A stretch of 64,000 nucleotides of DNA from Actinomycetota bacterium (lineage in GTDB: Bacteria > Actinomycetota > Actinomycetes > Streptosporangiales > Streptosporangiaceae). The position numbers were made by a program, and so were the translations under genes. The DNA lies in the NCBI GenBank assembly GCA_019240215.1, contig JAFAYQ010000038.1:62001-126000 (forward strand), written 5' to 3'. The notes under the pieces were generated by a model. The model saw only the letters and a list, made by a program, of their open reading frames with translations, made no database searches and was not told where the DNA came from. This document shows positions 35,057-43,634 of the stretch, in pieces (the first letter of the stretch is position 1; the number at the start of each line of letters is the position of its first letter).

Positions 35057-35467
35057 TCAGCGCTTCCAGTCCACCACGTCGCCGGCCGGGTGCCGGGTGA
35101 AGTCGGGCAGCGCGGTCAGCGCCTGCTCCTCGCCGCCCGGTGTGTAGGTGACGATCAGCCGCAGCGTCCGCCAGCTGGTGTTCATGGTCGAGTGCAGCGT
35201 GTTCATCGGGATGTAGACCGCGTCGCCCTCGGCGATCGGGAACTCCTCGTCCCCGACCGTCTGGGTGCCGGTCCCCGAGATCACGTAGATCAGCTCGTCG
35301 GCGTGCTCGTGCAGGTGCCGTACGTGGCCCTGGCCGGGGTTGATGATCACCTCGCCCTGGGAGTTGGCCGCTCCCGGGATCGTCACCGGGGACACGAACC
35401 ACTTCATCGTGCCCCAATCGAAGCTGAACGTCTCCACCTGGTCCGGCTGAATGTGCGTCACGGTCAT
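35057..35467 (-). CDS. Single-domain cupin protein
   Basis: 136 residues. Cupin motif 1 is GQGHVRHLHEHADELIYVIS, with two His and a Glu as metal ligands; motif 2 is GDAVYIPMNTLHSTMNT, with the third His. The rest is a plain beta-barrel. The substrate could be a small polar molecule; none can be named. It lies 10 bases after the MocR gene in the same direction and may be its functional partner. Confidence 0.82.
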   Translation of the reverse strand: MTVTHIQPDQVETFSFDWGTMKWFVSPVTIPGAANSQGEVIINPGQGHVRHLHEHADELIYVISGTGTQTVGDEEFPIAEGDAVYIPMNTLHSTMNTSWRTLRLIVTYTPGGEEQALTALPDFTRHPAGDVVDWKR

Positions 35468-35477
35468 GCTCGGCAGG

Positions 35478-36854
35478 CTAACGCACCGCCGCTCCCAGCA
35501 GCTGAGCCGCCGCGGCCAGATCGGACTCGCCCGGCAGCGCGAACCCCAGCAGCAGCGCGGGCGGGAACGGCGCGTGGCTGGTGCAGTGCCGGTGCAGCTC
35601 GTGCAGCCCCACCCCGGTGGCCCGGGCCCGCTCGGCGATCGCGTGCTCGTCGGCCCCGGCCGGCAGCTCGGCCAGCAGGTGCAGCCCGGCCGCGGTGCCG
35701 CGGACCCGGGCCTCGGGCAGGTAGGTGCGCAGCCCCTCGACCAGGACGTCGCGCTTGGCCCGGTACCGCCGCCGCATCGCCCGCAGGTGCCGCTCCAGCG
35801 CCGCGTCCCCGATGAACGAGGCCAGCGCCAGCTGATCGAGGGTCGGCGGGGTGACCCCGGTGATCCGCAGCACCCCCTCCACCTCGTCGATCAGCCCGGC
35901 CGGGGGGACCATCCAGGCCAGCCGCAGGGCCGGCGCCAGCGTCTTGCTGGTGGTGCCGACGAACACCACCCGGTCCGGGGCCAGCCCCTGCAGGGAGGCG
36001 ACCGGCTCGCGGCCGAACCGGTACTCGACGTCGTAGTCGTCCTCGATGATCAGCGCCTGGCGCTCGTGCGCCCAGGCCAGCAGGGCCGACCGGCGTTCGG
36101 CGGTCATCACCACCCCGGTCGGGTACTGGTGGGCAGGGGTGATGATGACCGCGTCGACGCCGGCCGCCGCCAGCTCGGAGACCACCAGCCCGTCCGCGTC
36201 CACCCGGACCGGGACCGCCTCCAGGCCCGCGTGCTCGGCCGTGTAGCGCTGCCAGCGCCAGCCCGGGTCCTCGATCGCCACCCGGCGCACGCCCCGGTGC
36301 CGGAGCACCTCGCAGATCACGGTCAGTGCCTGCGAGGTGGCGCAGCAGATCACCACCTGGCCGGGCTCCACCACCACCCCGCGCATCCGCGCCAGGTAGC
36401 CGGAGATCGCGCTGCGCAGCTCGTAGATGCCGCGGTGGCCGGCGTACCCGAGCCGCCGGTCGGGCAGGTCGCGCAGCGCCTGCAGCAGCGCCGCCTTCCA
36501 CCGGGCGCGGGGGAACGCGTGGTAGTCGGCCTGACCGGGGCGCAGGTCGTAGCGGAATCGCCGCGGCGCCGTCCGCGGGGCCGGCGGCGGCGGGACCACG
36601 GTCTCCGGCAGCTCGGCCACCCGGGTCGCCGACCCGCGCCGCGGGGTCAGGTAGCCCTCGGCGGCCAGCTGGGCGTAGCTGCCCACCACCACCCCGCGGG
36701 ACACGCCGAGCTGCTGGGCCAGGTCCCGGCTGGGCGGCAGCACCGAACCGGGGCCCAGCCGCCCGGACCGGATCGCCACCCGCAGCGCGTCCTCCAGCTG
36801 CCGCCGCAGCGGAACCCCGGTCTGGAACGGGATGTCGAGGTCCATGCCTGGCAA
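35478..36854 (-). CDS. MocR-type regulator: GntR winged helix fused to a PLP aminotransferase-like domain
   Basis: 458 residues. The GntR head, VPLRRQLEDALRVAIRSGRL, PPSRDLAQQLGVSRGVVVGS and YAQLAAEGYLTPRRGSATRV, fills residues 10-80. The PLP domain follows: GYAGHRGIYELRSAISGYLA, IIEDDYDVEYRFGREPVA and the Schiff-base Lys in VGTTSKTLAPALRLAW near 300. Such proteins sense PLP or amino-acid adducts; PdxR is the known example. The ATG lies just after TAGTTT, perhaps leaderless; ATG 36845 is an alternative. The cupin gene follows and a reductase is divergent. Confidence 0.9.
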   Translation of the reverse strand: MPGMDLDIPFQTGVPLRRQLEDALRVAIRSGRLGPGSVLPPSRDLAQQLGVSRGVVVGSYAQLAAEGYLTPRRGSATRVAELPETVVPPPPAPRTAPRRFRYDLRPGQADYHAFPRARWKAALLQALRDLPDRRLGYAGHRGIYELRSAISGYLARMRGVVVEPGQVVICCATSQALTVICEVLRHRGVRRVAIEDPGWRWQRYTAEHAGLEAVPVRVDADGLVVSELAAAGVDAVIITPAHQYPTGVVMTAERRSALLAWAHERQALIIEDDYDVEYRFGREPVASLQGLAPDRVVFVGTTSKTLAPALRLAWMVPPAGLIDEVEGVLRITGVTPPTLDQLALASFIGDAALERHLRAMRRRYRAKRDVLVEGLRTYLPEARVRGTAAGLHLLAELPAGADEHAIAERARATGVGLHELHRHCTSHAPFPPALLLGFALPGESDLAAAAQLLGAAVR

Positions 36855-36873
36855 ACTACCTGGTCGAGCCGGA

Positions 36874-36905
36874 ATTGGACCTTGTTATGAACCGGCGATT
36901 GGACC
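36874..36905 (-). promoter_or_regulatory. Direct-repeat MocR operator (GGTCCAAT twice)
   Basis: Read on the minus strand, GGTCCAAT occurs at 36905-36898 and again at 36881-36874, 24 bases apart in the same orientation. They lie just upstream of the MocR start and its presumed -10 region. Head-to-tail direct repeats about two to three turns apart are characteristic of MocR/PdxR binding sites. Autoregulation is inferred. A related GGACCA string continues toward the divergent reductase gene. Confidence 0.65.
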
Positions 36906-36987
36906 ATACCGGAGGACCACCGGCCTACTAGGCTTCAAGATCGGATATTTCTGCGATTTACCGCGACAGAGAGCCTCAGGAGAATGC

Positions 36988-37539
36988 ATGGGACGGATCC
37001 GGGTGCACGAGTTCGTCACCCTGGACGGCGTGATCGACGCACCGTCCTGGACGGCTGACTTCGGCTTCGATCCGCGGATGGGCGAGGTCATCGGCGCGGT
37101 CACCGGAGCCAGCGACGGCATCCTGCTCGGCCGGACCACGTATGAGATGTTCGAGCCGGCCTGGTCGCAGCGCACCGTCGACGACGACCCGGGCGCGCCC
37201 TTCTTCAACGACACCACCAAGTACGTGGTGTCGTCCACGCTGACCGAGATCACCTGGCGGAACTCGCAGATCATCGGCCGCTACGACGCCAAAGAGGTGC
37301 AGCGGCTGAGGGAGGACGACAGCGCCACCGGGCTGTACGTCAGCGGCAGCGCCACCCTGGTCCGGGCGCTGCTGGCCGACGGCCTGGTCGACGAGCTGCA
37401 CCTGTTCGTCTATCCGGTGGTCCGCGGGACCGGCCCGCGGCTGTTCGGGGACGGCGTGCCGCCGGGCCGCTGGCAGCGGGCGGGCGCGGCGCTGTACGAC
37501 AACGGGGTCACCTACCTCAAGCTCACCCCGGCGACGTGA
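36988..37539 (+). CDS. RibD C-terminal / dihydrofolate-reductase-like protein
   Basis: 183 residues. The N-terminus RIRVHEFVTLDGVIDAPSW, then DGILLGRTTYEMFEPAW and TKYVVSSTLTEITWRNSQII, is the RibD_C fold that binds NADPH. LYVSGSATLVRALLADGLVD, ELHLFVYPVVRGTGPRLFG closes the fold. Members include riboflavin-pathway reductases and many of unknown role. CAGGAG precedes the ATG at 36988. It is divergent from the MocR regulator. Confidence 0.85.
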   Translation: MGRIRVHEFVTLDGVIDAPSWTADFGFDPRMGEVIGAVTGASDGILLGRTTYEMFEPAWSQRTVDDDPGAPFFNDTTKYVVSSTLTEITWRNSQIIGRYDAKEVQRLREDDSATGLYVSGSATLVRALLADGLVDELHLFVYPVVRGTGPRLFGDGVPPGRWQRAGAALYDNGVTYLKLTPAT

Positions 37540-37685
37540 CGCTGGCCGAGCTGGCCAGATTGCCCGTCGCGGTGGGGCCGCTCCGGCGGCGATGGTGAGC
37601 CCGGGGCCGTCGGGGGCCGGCCCCGGGTCAGCCGGACCGATAGCGTTTCCTCCTAACGACAAGATCGTCAGCGAGGGAGAGCCGG

Positions 37686-38723
37686 ATGCCGGTCCCGGGG
37701 GTCGCCTTGCAGCGGCTCGGTTTCCTGACCATCGGCCTGTTCGACGGGGGTGATCCGGGGCCCGGCCACCAGACCACGCTGGAGGTCATCGAGCTGGGGG
37801 AGCGGCTCGGGTTCGACAGCGCCTGGATCCGGCACCGGCACCTGCAGTACGGGATCTCCTCCCCGGTCGCGGTACTGGCGGCCGCGTCCCAGCGGACCCG
37901 CCGGATCGAGCTCGGCACCGCGGTGATCCCGCTCGGCTGGGAGAACCCGCTGCGGCTGGCCGAGGACCTGGCCACCGTGGACATCTTGTCCGGCGGCCGC
38001 CTCAACCCGGGCCTGTCGGTCGGGCCGCCCCGCAACTACGACGAGGTCAAAGAGGCGCTGTACCCGGACTCGGGCGACAGCGAGGACTTCAGCTACCAGC
38101 GGGTGGAACGGCTGCTGCGGATGGTCGGCGGTGAGCCGGTGGTCGCGTTCAGCGGCACCGTCGGTTTCGAGGAGTTCTCCGACCAGGTCCAGCCCTACGC
38201 CCCGGGCCTGCGCGGCCGGATGTGGTACGGCGGGGCCGGGCTGGCCTCCGCCCGCTGGGCCGGTGAGCACCGCATGAACTTCCTGACCAGCAGCGTCGTC
38301 CGCGCCGAGGAGCCCGCCGAAGGACCGGTGGACTTCGCCGAGATCCAGCACTCGCACATCCAGGCGTTCCGGGCCGCCCACCCCGACGGCGCCAACGCCC
38401 GGGTGTCCCAGGGGCTGGTGGTGATCCCGACCGACAGCGCCACCCCCGCCCAGCGCGAGAAGTACCAGGCCTACGTGGCCGCCCGCACCCCGCGCACCAC
38501 CCAGCCCCAGGGACCGGCCCGGATGCTGTTCGCCCACGACCTGATCGGCACCTCAGCCGAGCTGGCCGAACAGCTCTACGCCCACGCCGGCTTCCGCGAC
38601 GTCACCGAGGTCGCGTTCGCGCTGCCGTTCACGTTCGCGCCCGAGGACTACGTCCAGATCCTCACCGACCTGGCCCAGAACCTAGGCCCCGCCCTCGGCT
38701 GGCAGCCCGCGGGACGAACCTGA
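37686..38723 (+). CDS. LLM-class flavin- or F420-dependent oxidoreductase
   Basis: 345 residues. Luciferase-like TIM barrel: LEVIELGERLGFDSAWIRHR, HLQYGISSPVAVLAAASQRT, RRIELGTAVIPLGWENPLRL, AEDLATVDILSGGRLNPGLS and GLRGRMWYGGAGLASARWAG. GAGGGAGAG precedes the ATG by about 6 bases. The substrate and cofactor cannot be told apart from sequence alone. The 3' end overlaps the convergent AraC gene by 42 bases. Confidence 0.82.
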   Translation: MPVPGVALQRLGFLTIGLFDGGDPGPGHQTTLEVIELGERLGFDSAWIRHRHLQYGISSPVAVLAAASQRTRRIELGTAVIPLGWENPLRLAEDLATVDILSGGRLNPGLSVGPPRNYDEVKEALYPDSGDSEDFSYQRVERLLRMVGGEPVVAFSGTVGFEEFSDQVQPYAPGLRGRMWYGGAGLASARWAGEHRMNFLTSSVVRAEEPAEGPVDFAEIQHSHIQAFRAAHPDGANARVSQGLVVIPTDSATPAQREKYQAYVAARTPRTTQPQGPARMLFAHDLIGTSAELAEQLYAHAGFRDVTEVAFALPFTFAPEDYVQILTDLAQNLGPALGWQPAGRT

Positions 38724-39485
38724 ACGGTACGTGCCGGGGGTCTGACCCACGGTGCGGGTGAACGTGTCGACGAACGCGCTGGTGGTGGCCCAGCCGCAGC
38801 CGTGCGCGGTCTCGGTCACGGTCGCTCCGTCGGCCAGCTGGATCATCGCGTGGAACACGCGCACGTTGGTCCGCCACTGCGGGTAGGTCATGCCGAACTC
38901 GCTGCGGAACAGGCGGGTCAAGGTCCGCTCGCTGGCCCCCGCCTGGCGGGCCAGCCACGCCACCGGGCGCGGCTCGCGCAGGTCTTTGACCACCAGCTCA
39001 CACGCCTGGGCCAGCCGCGGATCGCGGGGCGCGGGCAGCGCCAGCGGCTGCACGTGGGCCCGGCGCAGCCGGTCGACCAGCACCGCCCGGATCCGCACGG
39101 CCTCGTCCGGCGGCAGCCCCGGCTCGGTCCCGGCCACCAGCAGCGCGCCGAACAGGCGGTCGACCGCCACGATGGTGGGCGACGTGTCCGGCAGCGGTGC
39201 GGCGGCCGCGTCGAACCCGACCGTGTGCACCGAGGTCGGCCCGTAGGCCCGGTGCTCGTGCCAGGTGCCCGCGGGCACCCAGGCCGCCCGGTCCCGGGAC
39301 GCGACCCAGGCGCCCTGCTCGGTGTGGATCGCCAGGACCCCCGTGCTCACGTAAATGAGCTGGTGATAGTCATGGCTGTGGCGGTGAATGACCGCTCCGG
39401 GGCCGTGCTTATGGAGGAACTCGCTGGTGTGGGGATGGTTCAGGAAGCTGCCCGGCCCGCTCGACCCCTGGCTGTTCTCCGACAT
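38682..39485 (-). CDS. AraC-family regulator with a cupin sensor domain
   Basis: 267 residues. The cupin head has HRHSHDYHQLIYVSTGVLAI and WVPAGTWHEHRAYGPTSVHT; the two AraC helix-turn-helices are PRPVAWLARQAGASERTLTR and VTETAHGCGWATTSAFVDTF, then the closing RTVGQTPGTYR. The ATG at 39485 has no clear ribosome site. It is divergent from the MFS gene 45 bases away, likely its target. Confidence 0.88.
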   Translation of the reverse strand: MSENSQGSSGPGSFLNHPHTSEFLHKHGPGAVIHRHSHDYHQLIYVSTGVLAIHTEQGAWVASRDRAAWVPAGTWHEHRAYGPTSVHTVGFDAAAAPLPDTSPTIVAVDRLFGALLVAGTEPGLPPDEAVRIRAVLVDRLRRAHVQPLALPAPRDPRLAQACELVVKDLREPRPVAWLARQAGASERTLTRLFRSEFGMTYPQWRTNVRVFHAMIQLADGATVTETAHGCGWATTSAFVDTFTRTVGQTPGTYRSGSSRGLPAEGGA

Positions 39486-39530
39486 TAATCGGCAGATTAT
39501 CGGAAGCCAGACGGGTCGGCTAGCGGCAGC

Positions 39531-40865
39531 ATGGAGTCGATGAACGACAAGCAGCCCGGCCGCCGGAGCCGGCTCCGGCAGGTCGCCCTCGATACCCGCC
39601 CGCTCAGCGTGCCGGCCTTCCGGCGGACGTTCGCGGGCCAGGGCGCCTCCTACATCGGCACGATGGTGACCGAGGTCGCGGTGCCGGTGCAGATCTACGC
39701 GGACAGCCACTCGTCGCTCTACGTGGGGCTGGCGGGCCTGGCCGGGCTGGTCCCGATCACGGTGTTCGGCCTGTACGGGGGAGCGGTGGCCGACGCGGTC
39801 GACCGGCGCAAGCTGTACCTGTGGTCGTCGCTGGTGACCTGGGTGGTGACGCTGATGCTGCTGGCCCAGGCGCTGGCCGGGCTGCGCTCGGTCGGGCTGC
39901 TACTGGCCTTGGTCGTGGTCCAGTCGGGCGGCTTCGCGGTGTCATCCTCGACCCGCGGCGCCATCATCCCCTCGATCGTGCCGGTCCCGATGATCCCGGC
40001 CGCCAACACCCTCAGCTACACGGCCGGCAACATCGGCCAGATCCTCGGCCCGCTGGTGGCCGGGGTGCTGGTCGGGCTGCCGCACGGATTCTCCTACGCC
40101 TACGGGGCCGACGCGGTGCTGTTCACCACCGCCCTGTACTCGACGTTCCGGCTGCCCTCGCTGCGCCCGGCCGGGGCCACCGGCCGGGCCGGCGTGCGGG
40201 CGGTGGCCGAGGGCATCGCCTACATCGGCCGCCACCCGATCCTGCTGATGTCATTCGGGCTCGACATCGCGGCCATGACCCTGGCCATGCCGCGGGCGCT
40301 GTTCCCGGAGGCGGCCGCCACCCGCTTCCACGGCGGAGTCGGGCTGCTGTACTCGGCCATCGCGATCGGCTCGATCCTGGCCGGCCTGTTCAGCGGCTGG
40401 ATCGGCCGGGTCTGCCGCCAGGGCGTCGCCCTCACCGTCGCCGTCGCCTGCTGGGCGGCCGCCGTGTTCGCGGCCGGCCTGGCCCGCAGCCTGGCCCTGG
40501 CCGTGGTCCTGCTGGCCGTGGCCGGGGCGGCCGACCTGGTCAGCGTGGTCTACCGGCAGACGATCCTGCAGACCTACGCGCCCGACGAGCTGCGCGGGCG
40601 CATGCAGGGCGTGTTCACCGTGGTGGTCAGTGGCGGCCCCCGCCTGGGCGACCTCCGGGCCGGTGCGATGGCCGCCGCCACCAGCCTCTCGGTCGCCTGG
40701 TCGGGCTCGGCCGCGGTCTGCTTCGCCGTCGTCATCATCGCCGGCGTCAGCGTCCGCTCGTTCTGGCACTACCAGCCCGCCCAGACCTCCGGTGCGGGGG
40801 AGACCGGGGCGGGCGAGCCCGGCGACGGGGGCGCTCAGCCCGAGGACGAACGCCGCGCGTCGTAA
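39531..40865 (+). CDS. MFS transporter (EntS-like exporter group)
   Basis: 444 residues, about 12 helices. FRRTFAGQGASYIGTMVTEV at helix 1, then GGAVADAVDRRKLYLWSSLV is the MFS motif A; ANTLSYTAGNIGQILGPLVA in helix 5; YAPDELRGRMQGVFTVVV near helix 10 resembles the EntS/DHA3 group that exports siderophores or macrolides. The tail is charged and disordered. ATG 39540 is an alternative start. It is divergent from AraC and overlaps the convergent HxlR gene by 31 bases. Confidence 0.85.
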   Translation: MESMNDKQPGRRSRLRQVALDTRPLSVPAFRRTFAGQGASYIGTMVTEVAVPVQIYADSHSSLYVGLAGLAGLVPITVFGLYGGAVADAVDRRKLYLWSSLVTWVVTLMLLAQALAGLRSVGLLLALVVVQSGGFAVSSSTRGAIIPSIVPVPMIPAANTLSYTAGNIGQILGPLVAGVLVGLPHGFSYAYGADAVLFTTALYSTFRLPSLRPAGATGRAGVRAVAEGIAYIGRHPILLMSFGLDIAAMTLAMPRALFPEAAATRFHGGVGLLYSAIAIGSILAGLFSGWIGRVCRQGVALTVAVACWAAAVFAAGLARSLALAVVLLAVAGAADLVSVVYRQTILQTYAPDELRGRMQGVFTVVVSGGPRLGDLRAGAMAAATSLSVAWSGSAAVCFAVVIIAGVSVRSFWHYQPAQTSGAGETGAGEPGDGGAQPEDERRAS

Positions 40866-41254
40866 CCGGAGCGGGCGGCCGCGATCTCGTCGCGGTGGGC
40901 GCGGGTCCACGTCACCAGCCCTTCGATCGCGACCAGCAGGCCGCGGCCGAGGTCGGTCAGCGCGTAGTCGACCCGGGGCGGCACCACCGGGTACACGGTC
41001 CGGGTGACCAGGCCGTCACGCTCCAGGTGGCGCAGGGTCAGGGTCAGCATCCGCTGGCTGATCTCGTCGATCTCGCGGTGCAGCTCGGTGAACCGGCGGG
41101 TGCCCGACCCGAGCAGCTCGATGACCAGCAGCGACCACTTGTCCGCGAGCCGGTCGAGCAGGTCGCGGATCTCGCACGAGGTGGTGTCGCGGACGCACGA
41201 ACCCGGGTCAGGCACATCGATGTGCGTGGCTGACTTTGTTGTGCCGTCTTCCAT
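40835..41254 (-). CDS. HxlR-family transcriptional regulator
   Basis: 139 residues. CEIRDLLDRLADKWSLLVIE with its Cys and Trp, LGSGTRRFTELHREIDEISQ, RMLTLTLRHLERDGLVTRTV and VPPRVDYALTDLGRGLL are the complete HxlR winged helix. Cys near residue 27 suggests possible redox or aldehyde sensing. It is divergent from the LLM gene at 41319, the typical HxlR target arrangement. The ATG at 41254 fits the family start. Confidence 0.9.
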   Translation of the reverse strand: MEDGTTKSATHIDVPDPGSCVRDTTSCEIRDLLDRLADKWSLLVIELLGSGTRRFTELHREIDEISQRMLTLTLRHLERDGLVTRTVYPVVPPRVDYALTDLGRGLLVAIEGLVTWTRAHRDEIAAARSGYDARRSSSG

Positions 41255-41318
41255 GAGCCGCAGTCTTACTGAAGATTGGGTCACGAACAAGAAGTAACCA
41301 TCAGGGGCTGGAGGACGG

Positions 41319-42227
41319 GTGGAGCTAGGTGTGGTGCTGCCGTCGATGTCGCGGCGGGACGGGCGCCCGGGGGACATCCCGGCCCTGGCCCGGGAGGCGG
41401 AAGCGCTCGGGTTCGAGTCGGCCTGGGTGGTGGACCAGCTGGTGGCCGGGACCGGGGTGCCGGTCCTGGACAGCCTGACCGTGCTGGCGGCGGCGGCCGC
41501 CGCGACCGAGCGGATCCGGCTCGGCGTCGGCGTGCTGATCGCCCCGCTGCGCCCGGTCGCCTGGATCGCCAAACAGGCCGCCACCGTCCAGTACGTTTCC
41601 GGCGACCGGCTCCTGCTCGGCATCGGCGCCGGCGGCGACCGGCACGACGCCGCCTGGACCGCGGCCGGCGTCCCCCGCCGGGAGCGCGGCCGCCGCACCG
41701 ACGAGGCGCTCGAGGCGCTGCCCGGCCTGATCGCCGGTAAGCCGACCCGCCTGACCCCCGATGGCCCCGAGGTCACCCTGAGCCCCGGCGTGACCGTCCC
41801 CCCCATCGTCATCGGCGGCAACTCCGACGCCGCCGCCCGCCGGGCCGCCCAGTTCGCCGACGAGTGGTTCATCCTGGCCGGCCCCGACGACATCCCGCGC
41901 TACCAGGCCAAAGCGGCCGAGCAGGCCGCCCGCTACGGCCGGCCCGTCCCCGCCATCACCACCAGCGTCATGGTCGCCCTCGACGGCGACCCCGCCGTCC
42001 CCGGCCGCGACACCCTCATCCGGCAGCTGACCGACCCCGACGGCATGTTCGGCATCCCGCCCGAGGCCGCCGCCGGCGCCGTCCTCCCCGGCGCCCCCAG
42101 CGCCCTCACCGATCACCTGGCCCGCCTGGCCGGCGCCGGCGTCCACCGCGCCATCATCCAGGTCGCCGCCGGCGACTGGTCCCGCCAGGCCACCCTGGCC
42201 GCCGAAGCGGCCTCAAGCCTGTCCTGA
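41319..42227 (+). CDS. LLM-class, probably F420-dependent oxidoreductase
   Basis: 302 residues: MELGVVLPSMSRRDGRPGDI, AREAEALGFESAWVVDQLVA, ERIRLGVGVLIAPLRPVAWI, SGDRLLLGIGAGGDRHDAAW and VPPIVIGGNSDAAARRAAQF form the luciferase-like barrel. The GTG has CTGGAGGA about 6 bases upstream. It is divergent from the HxlR gene, so it may be induced by the HxlR signal, often a reactive aldehyde or quinone. Substrate unknown. Confidence 0.85.
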   Translation: MELGVVLPSMSRRDGRPGDIPALAREAEALGFESAWVVDQLVAGTGVPVLDSLTVLAAAAAATERIRLGVGVLIAPLRPVAWIAKQAATVQYVSGDRLLLGIGAGGDRHDAAWTAAGVPRRERGRRTDEALEALPGLIAGKPTRLTPDGPEVTLSPGVTVPPIVIGGNSDAAARRAAQFADEWFILAGPDDIPRYQAKAAEQAARYGRPVPAITTSVMVALDGDPAVPGRDTLIRQLTDPDGMFGIPPEAAAGAVLPGAPSALTDHLARLAGAGVHRAIIQVAAGDWSRQATLAAEAASSLS

Positions 42228-42234
42228 CCTGGGC

Positions 42235-42741
42235 TCAGGCGCTCTCGGCGGGGCCGGCGGCCGGGCCGGCCAGCGGGACGCTGCGCAGTGACAGCCAGAT
42301 CGCGAGCACGGCTCCGCAGGTCAGACAGCTGTCGGCGATGTTGAAGGTAGCGAAGTGCTGCAGGTCGATGAAGTCGACGACGGCACCGCGGCCGATACCG
42401 GGCGCTCGCAGCAGCCGGTCGCACAGGTTCCCCATCGCCCCGGCCAGCAGCAGGCCGAGCGCGACCGCCCAGCCCGTTGACCGCAGCCGGGACACCCTGG
42501 TCACGATCAGCAGGGCTGTCGCCACCGCCAGGCAGGTGAACAGCACCGTCGCGGCGGGCGCGAACGAGAAGGCCGCGCCCGGGTTACGGGAGACGTCGAT
42601 GGTCAGGACCTGGCCGAGCAGGCGGACCGGCGGTTGGCCGCTACGAGTCGCGACCATCAGTGCCTTCGTCGCCTGGTCCACACCGATGCCCAGCGACGCC
42701 GTCCCGGCCAGCACCACTGCGCAGCGCTTGTTCACCGGCAT
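42235..42741 (-). CDS. lspA: Signal peptidase II (lipoprotein signal peptidase)-like
   Basis: 168 residues, four membrane helices. The LspA aspartate pair lies in GAMGNLCDRLLRAPGIGRGA and VVDFIDLQHFATFNIADSCL; RNPGAAFSFAP precedes helix 2. LspA cuts prolipoproteins before the lipobox Cys; the DUF4232 lipoprotein in this window would be a substrate. It stands apart from the usual lspA-rluD neighbours, so it may be a second copy. Starting ATG at 42741. Confidence 0.88.
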   Translation of the reverse strand: MPVNKRCAVVLAGTASLGIGVDQATKALMVATRSGQPPVRLLGQVLTIDVSRNPGAAFSFAPAATVLFTCLAVATALLIVTRVSRLRSTGWAVALGLLLAGAMGNLCDRLLRAPGIGRGAVVDFIDLQHFATFNIADSCLTCGAVLAIWLSLRSVPLAGPAAGPAESA

Positions 42742-42868
42742 GCCGCCATTATGGCAGCACAAAAACGGCGACCGATGCCCGCGCCGATGGCTCCGTCCGT
42801 CTACCGGGACGCAGCCGCGCCGCACATCCCCCACCGCTACGACCGCTGCCCGCCCGAGCCCTGAACCA

Positions 42869-43261
42869 CTACGCCGGGGCTGCGACCGGAAGGTCGGCCG
42901 CGCGAGCGGCTTCGAGCAGGCCCCGGTCGTAGGTGAGGAAGCTGGTCAGGTCGGCCCGGCGCGCCAGGGCGCTGGCGAGATGGATCGCGTCCAGGCTGCG
43001 AACGGTCACCGGCTCCACGGCTTGGGCCAGCCTCCGGACCCGCGCCGTCAGCTCAATGAGGTCGATCTGGTCCAGTACCGCCGGCAGGCGGCCGACGGCC
43101 GCGGGCGCGTATCGGGCCACGGCCCGGAACGACTCGATCTCCACCAGGGCCGAACTGACCCAGCCGACCTCCGCCCGCTCACCGAGCCAGGCCCGCAGCG
43201 CGGCTGTCTCCGGCTCGGCGTGGGCCAGCTTCACCACCGCCCCCGAGTCCAGATAGATCAT
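42869..43261 (-). CDS. vapC: VapC-type PIN-domain toxin
   Basis: 130 residues. PIN acidic residues: Asp in MIYLDSGAVVKLAHAEPETA (residue 5), Glu in VSSALVEIESFRAVARYA, Asp in VRSLDAIHLASALARRADLT and Asp in FLTYDRGLLEAARAADLPV. VapC proteins are Mg-dependent RNases that cut tRNA or rRNA. Its ATG overlaps the VapB stop by one base (TGATGA), the coupling normal for the pair. Confidence 0.92.
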   Translation of the reverse strand: MIYLDSGAVVKLAHAEPETAALRAWLGERAEVGWVSSALVEIESFRAVARYAPAAVGRLPAVLDQIDLIELTARVRRLAQAVEPVTVRSLDAIHLASALARRADLTSFLTYDRGLLEAARAADLPVAAPA

Positions 43262-43494
43262 CAGCGCTCGTCAGCCCGATCGCGCGCCAGCTCTTCCGCC
43301 ACGTTGACCCCGTCGGGTGCGCCCAGCTCCATCCCCAGCACGGCGCGCCGCATCTCCGCCGCCCGTTCGCGGCGGCCGGCGGCCTCCAGCACCGCCTGCC
43401 GGATAGCCGCCGACCGCGAGCTCCCGTCGCTGGTCAGCACCGCCAGCGCATGCTCGGTCTCCTCATCCGTCCGGACCGTGATCGTGTCAGCCAC
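43261..43494 (-). CDS. vapB: VapB-type antitoxin (ribbon-helix-helix)
   Basis: 77 residues from a GTG at 43494. ADTITVRTDEETEHALAVLT is the DNA-binding strand and helix; DGSSRSAAIRQAVLEAAGRR the second helix; the C-terminus (MELGAPDGVNVAEELARDRA) would wrap VapC. A -10-like TACAAT on the minus strand ends 6 bases before the GTG, so the message is probably leaderless. The operator just upstream supports VapBC autorepression. Confidence 0.85.
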   Translation of the reverse strand: MADTITVRTDEETEHALAVLTSDGSSRSAAIRQAVLEAAGRRERAAEMRRAVLGMELGAPDGVNVAEELARDRADER

Positions 43495-43504
43495 AGACCC
43501 ATTG

Positions 43505-43521
43505 TAAGACAATCTGTCTTA
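43505..43521. promoter_or_regulatory. VapBC operator palindrome
   Basis: TAAGACA-ATC-TGTCTTA is a perfect 7-bp inverted repeat with a 3-base centre. It abuts and overlaps the -10-like element of the vapBC promoter (43506-43501 read on the minus strand), so binding of the VapB ribbon-helix-helix dimer would block polymerase. This is the arrangement expected of VapBC modules; binding is inferred. Confidence 0.7.
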
Positions 43522-43634
43522 TCGTTCGTCGAGCTCGATAACCCTGGCTTGATTGATGACAGTGACGTGCTTATATTGTCATTGCTCAGCGGAGTAACGT
43601 AAAGGAAGAACATAGCTGCCTGTGGGGGGTTTGT

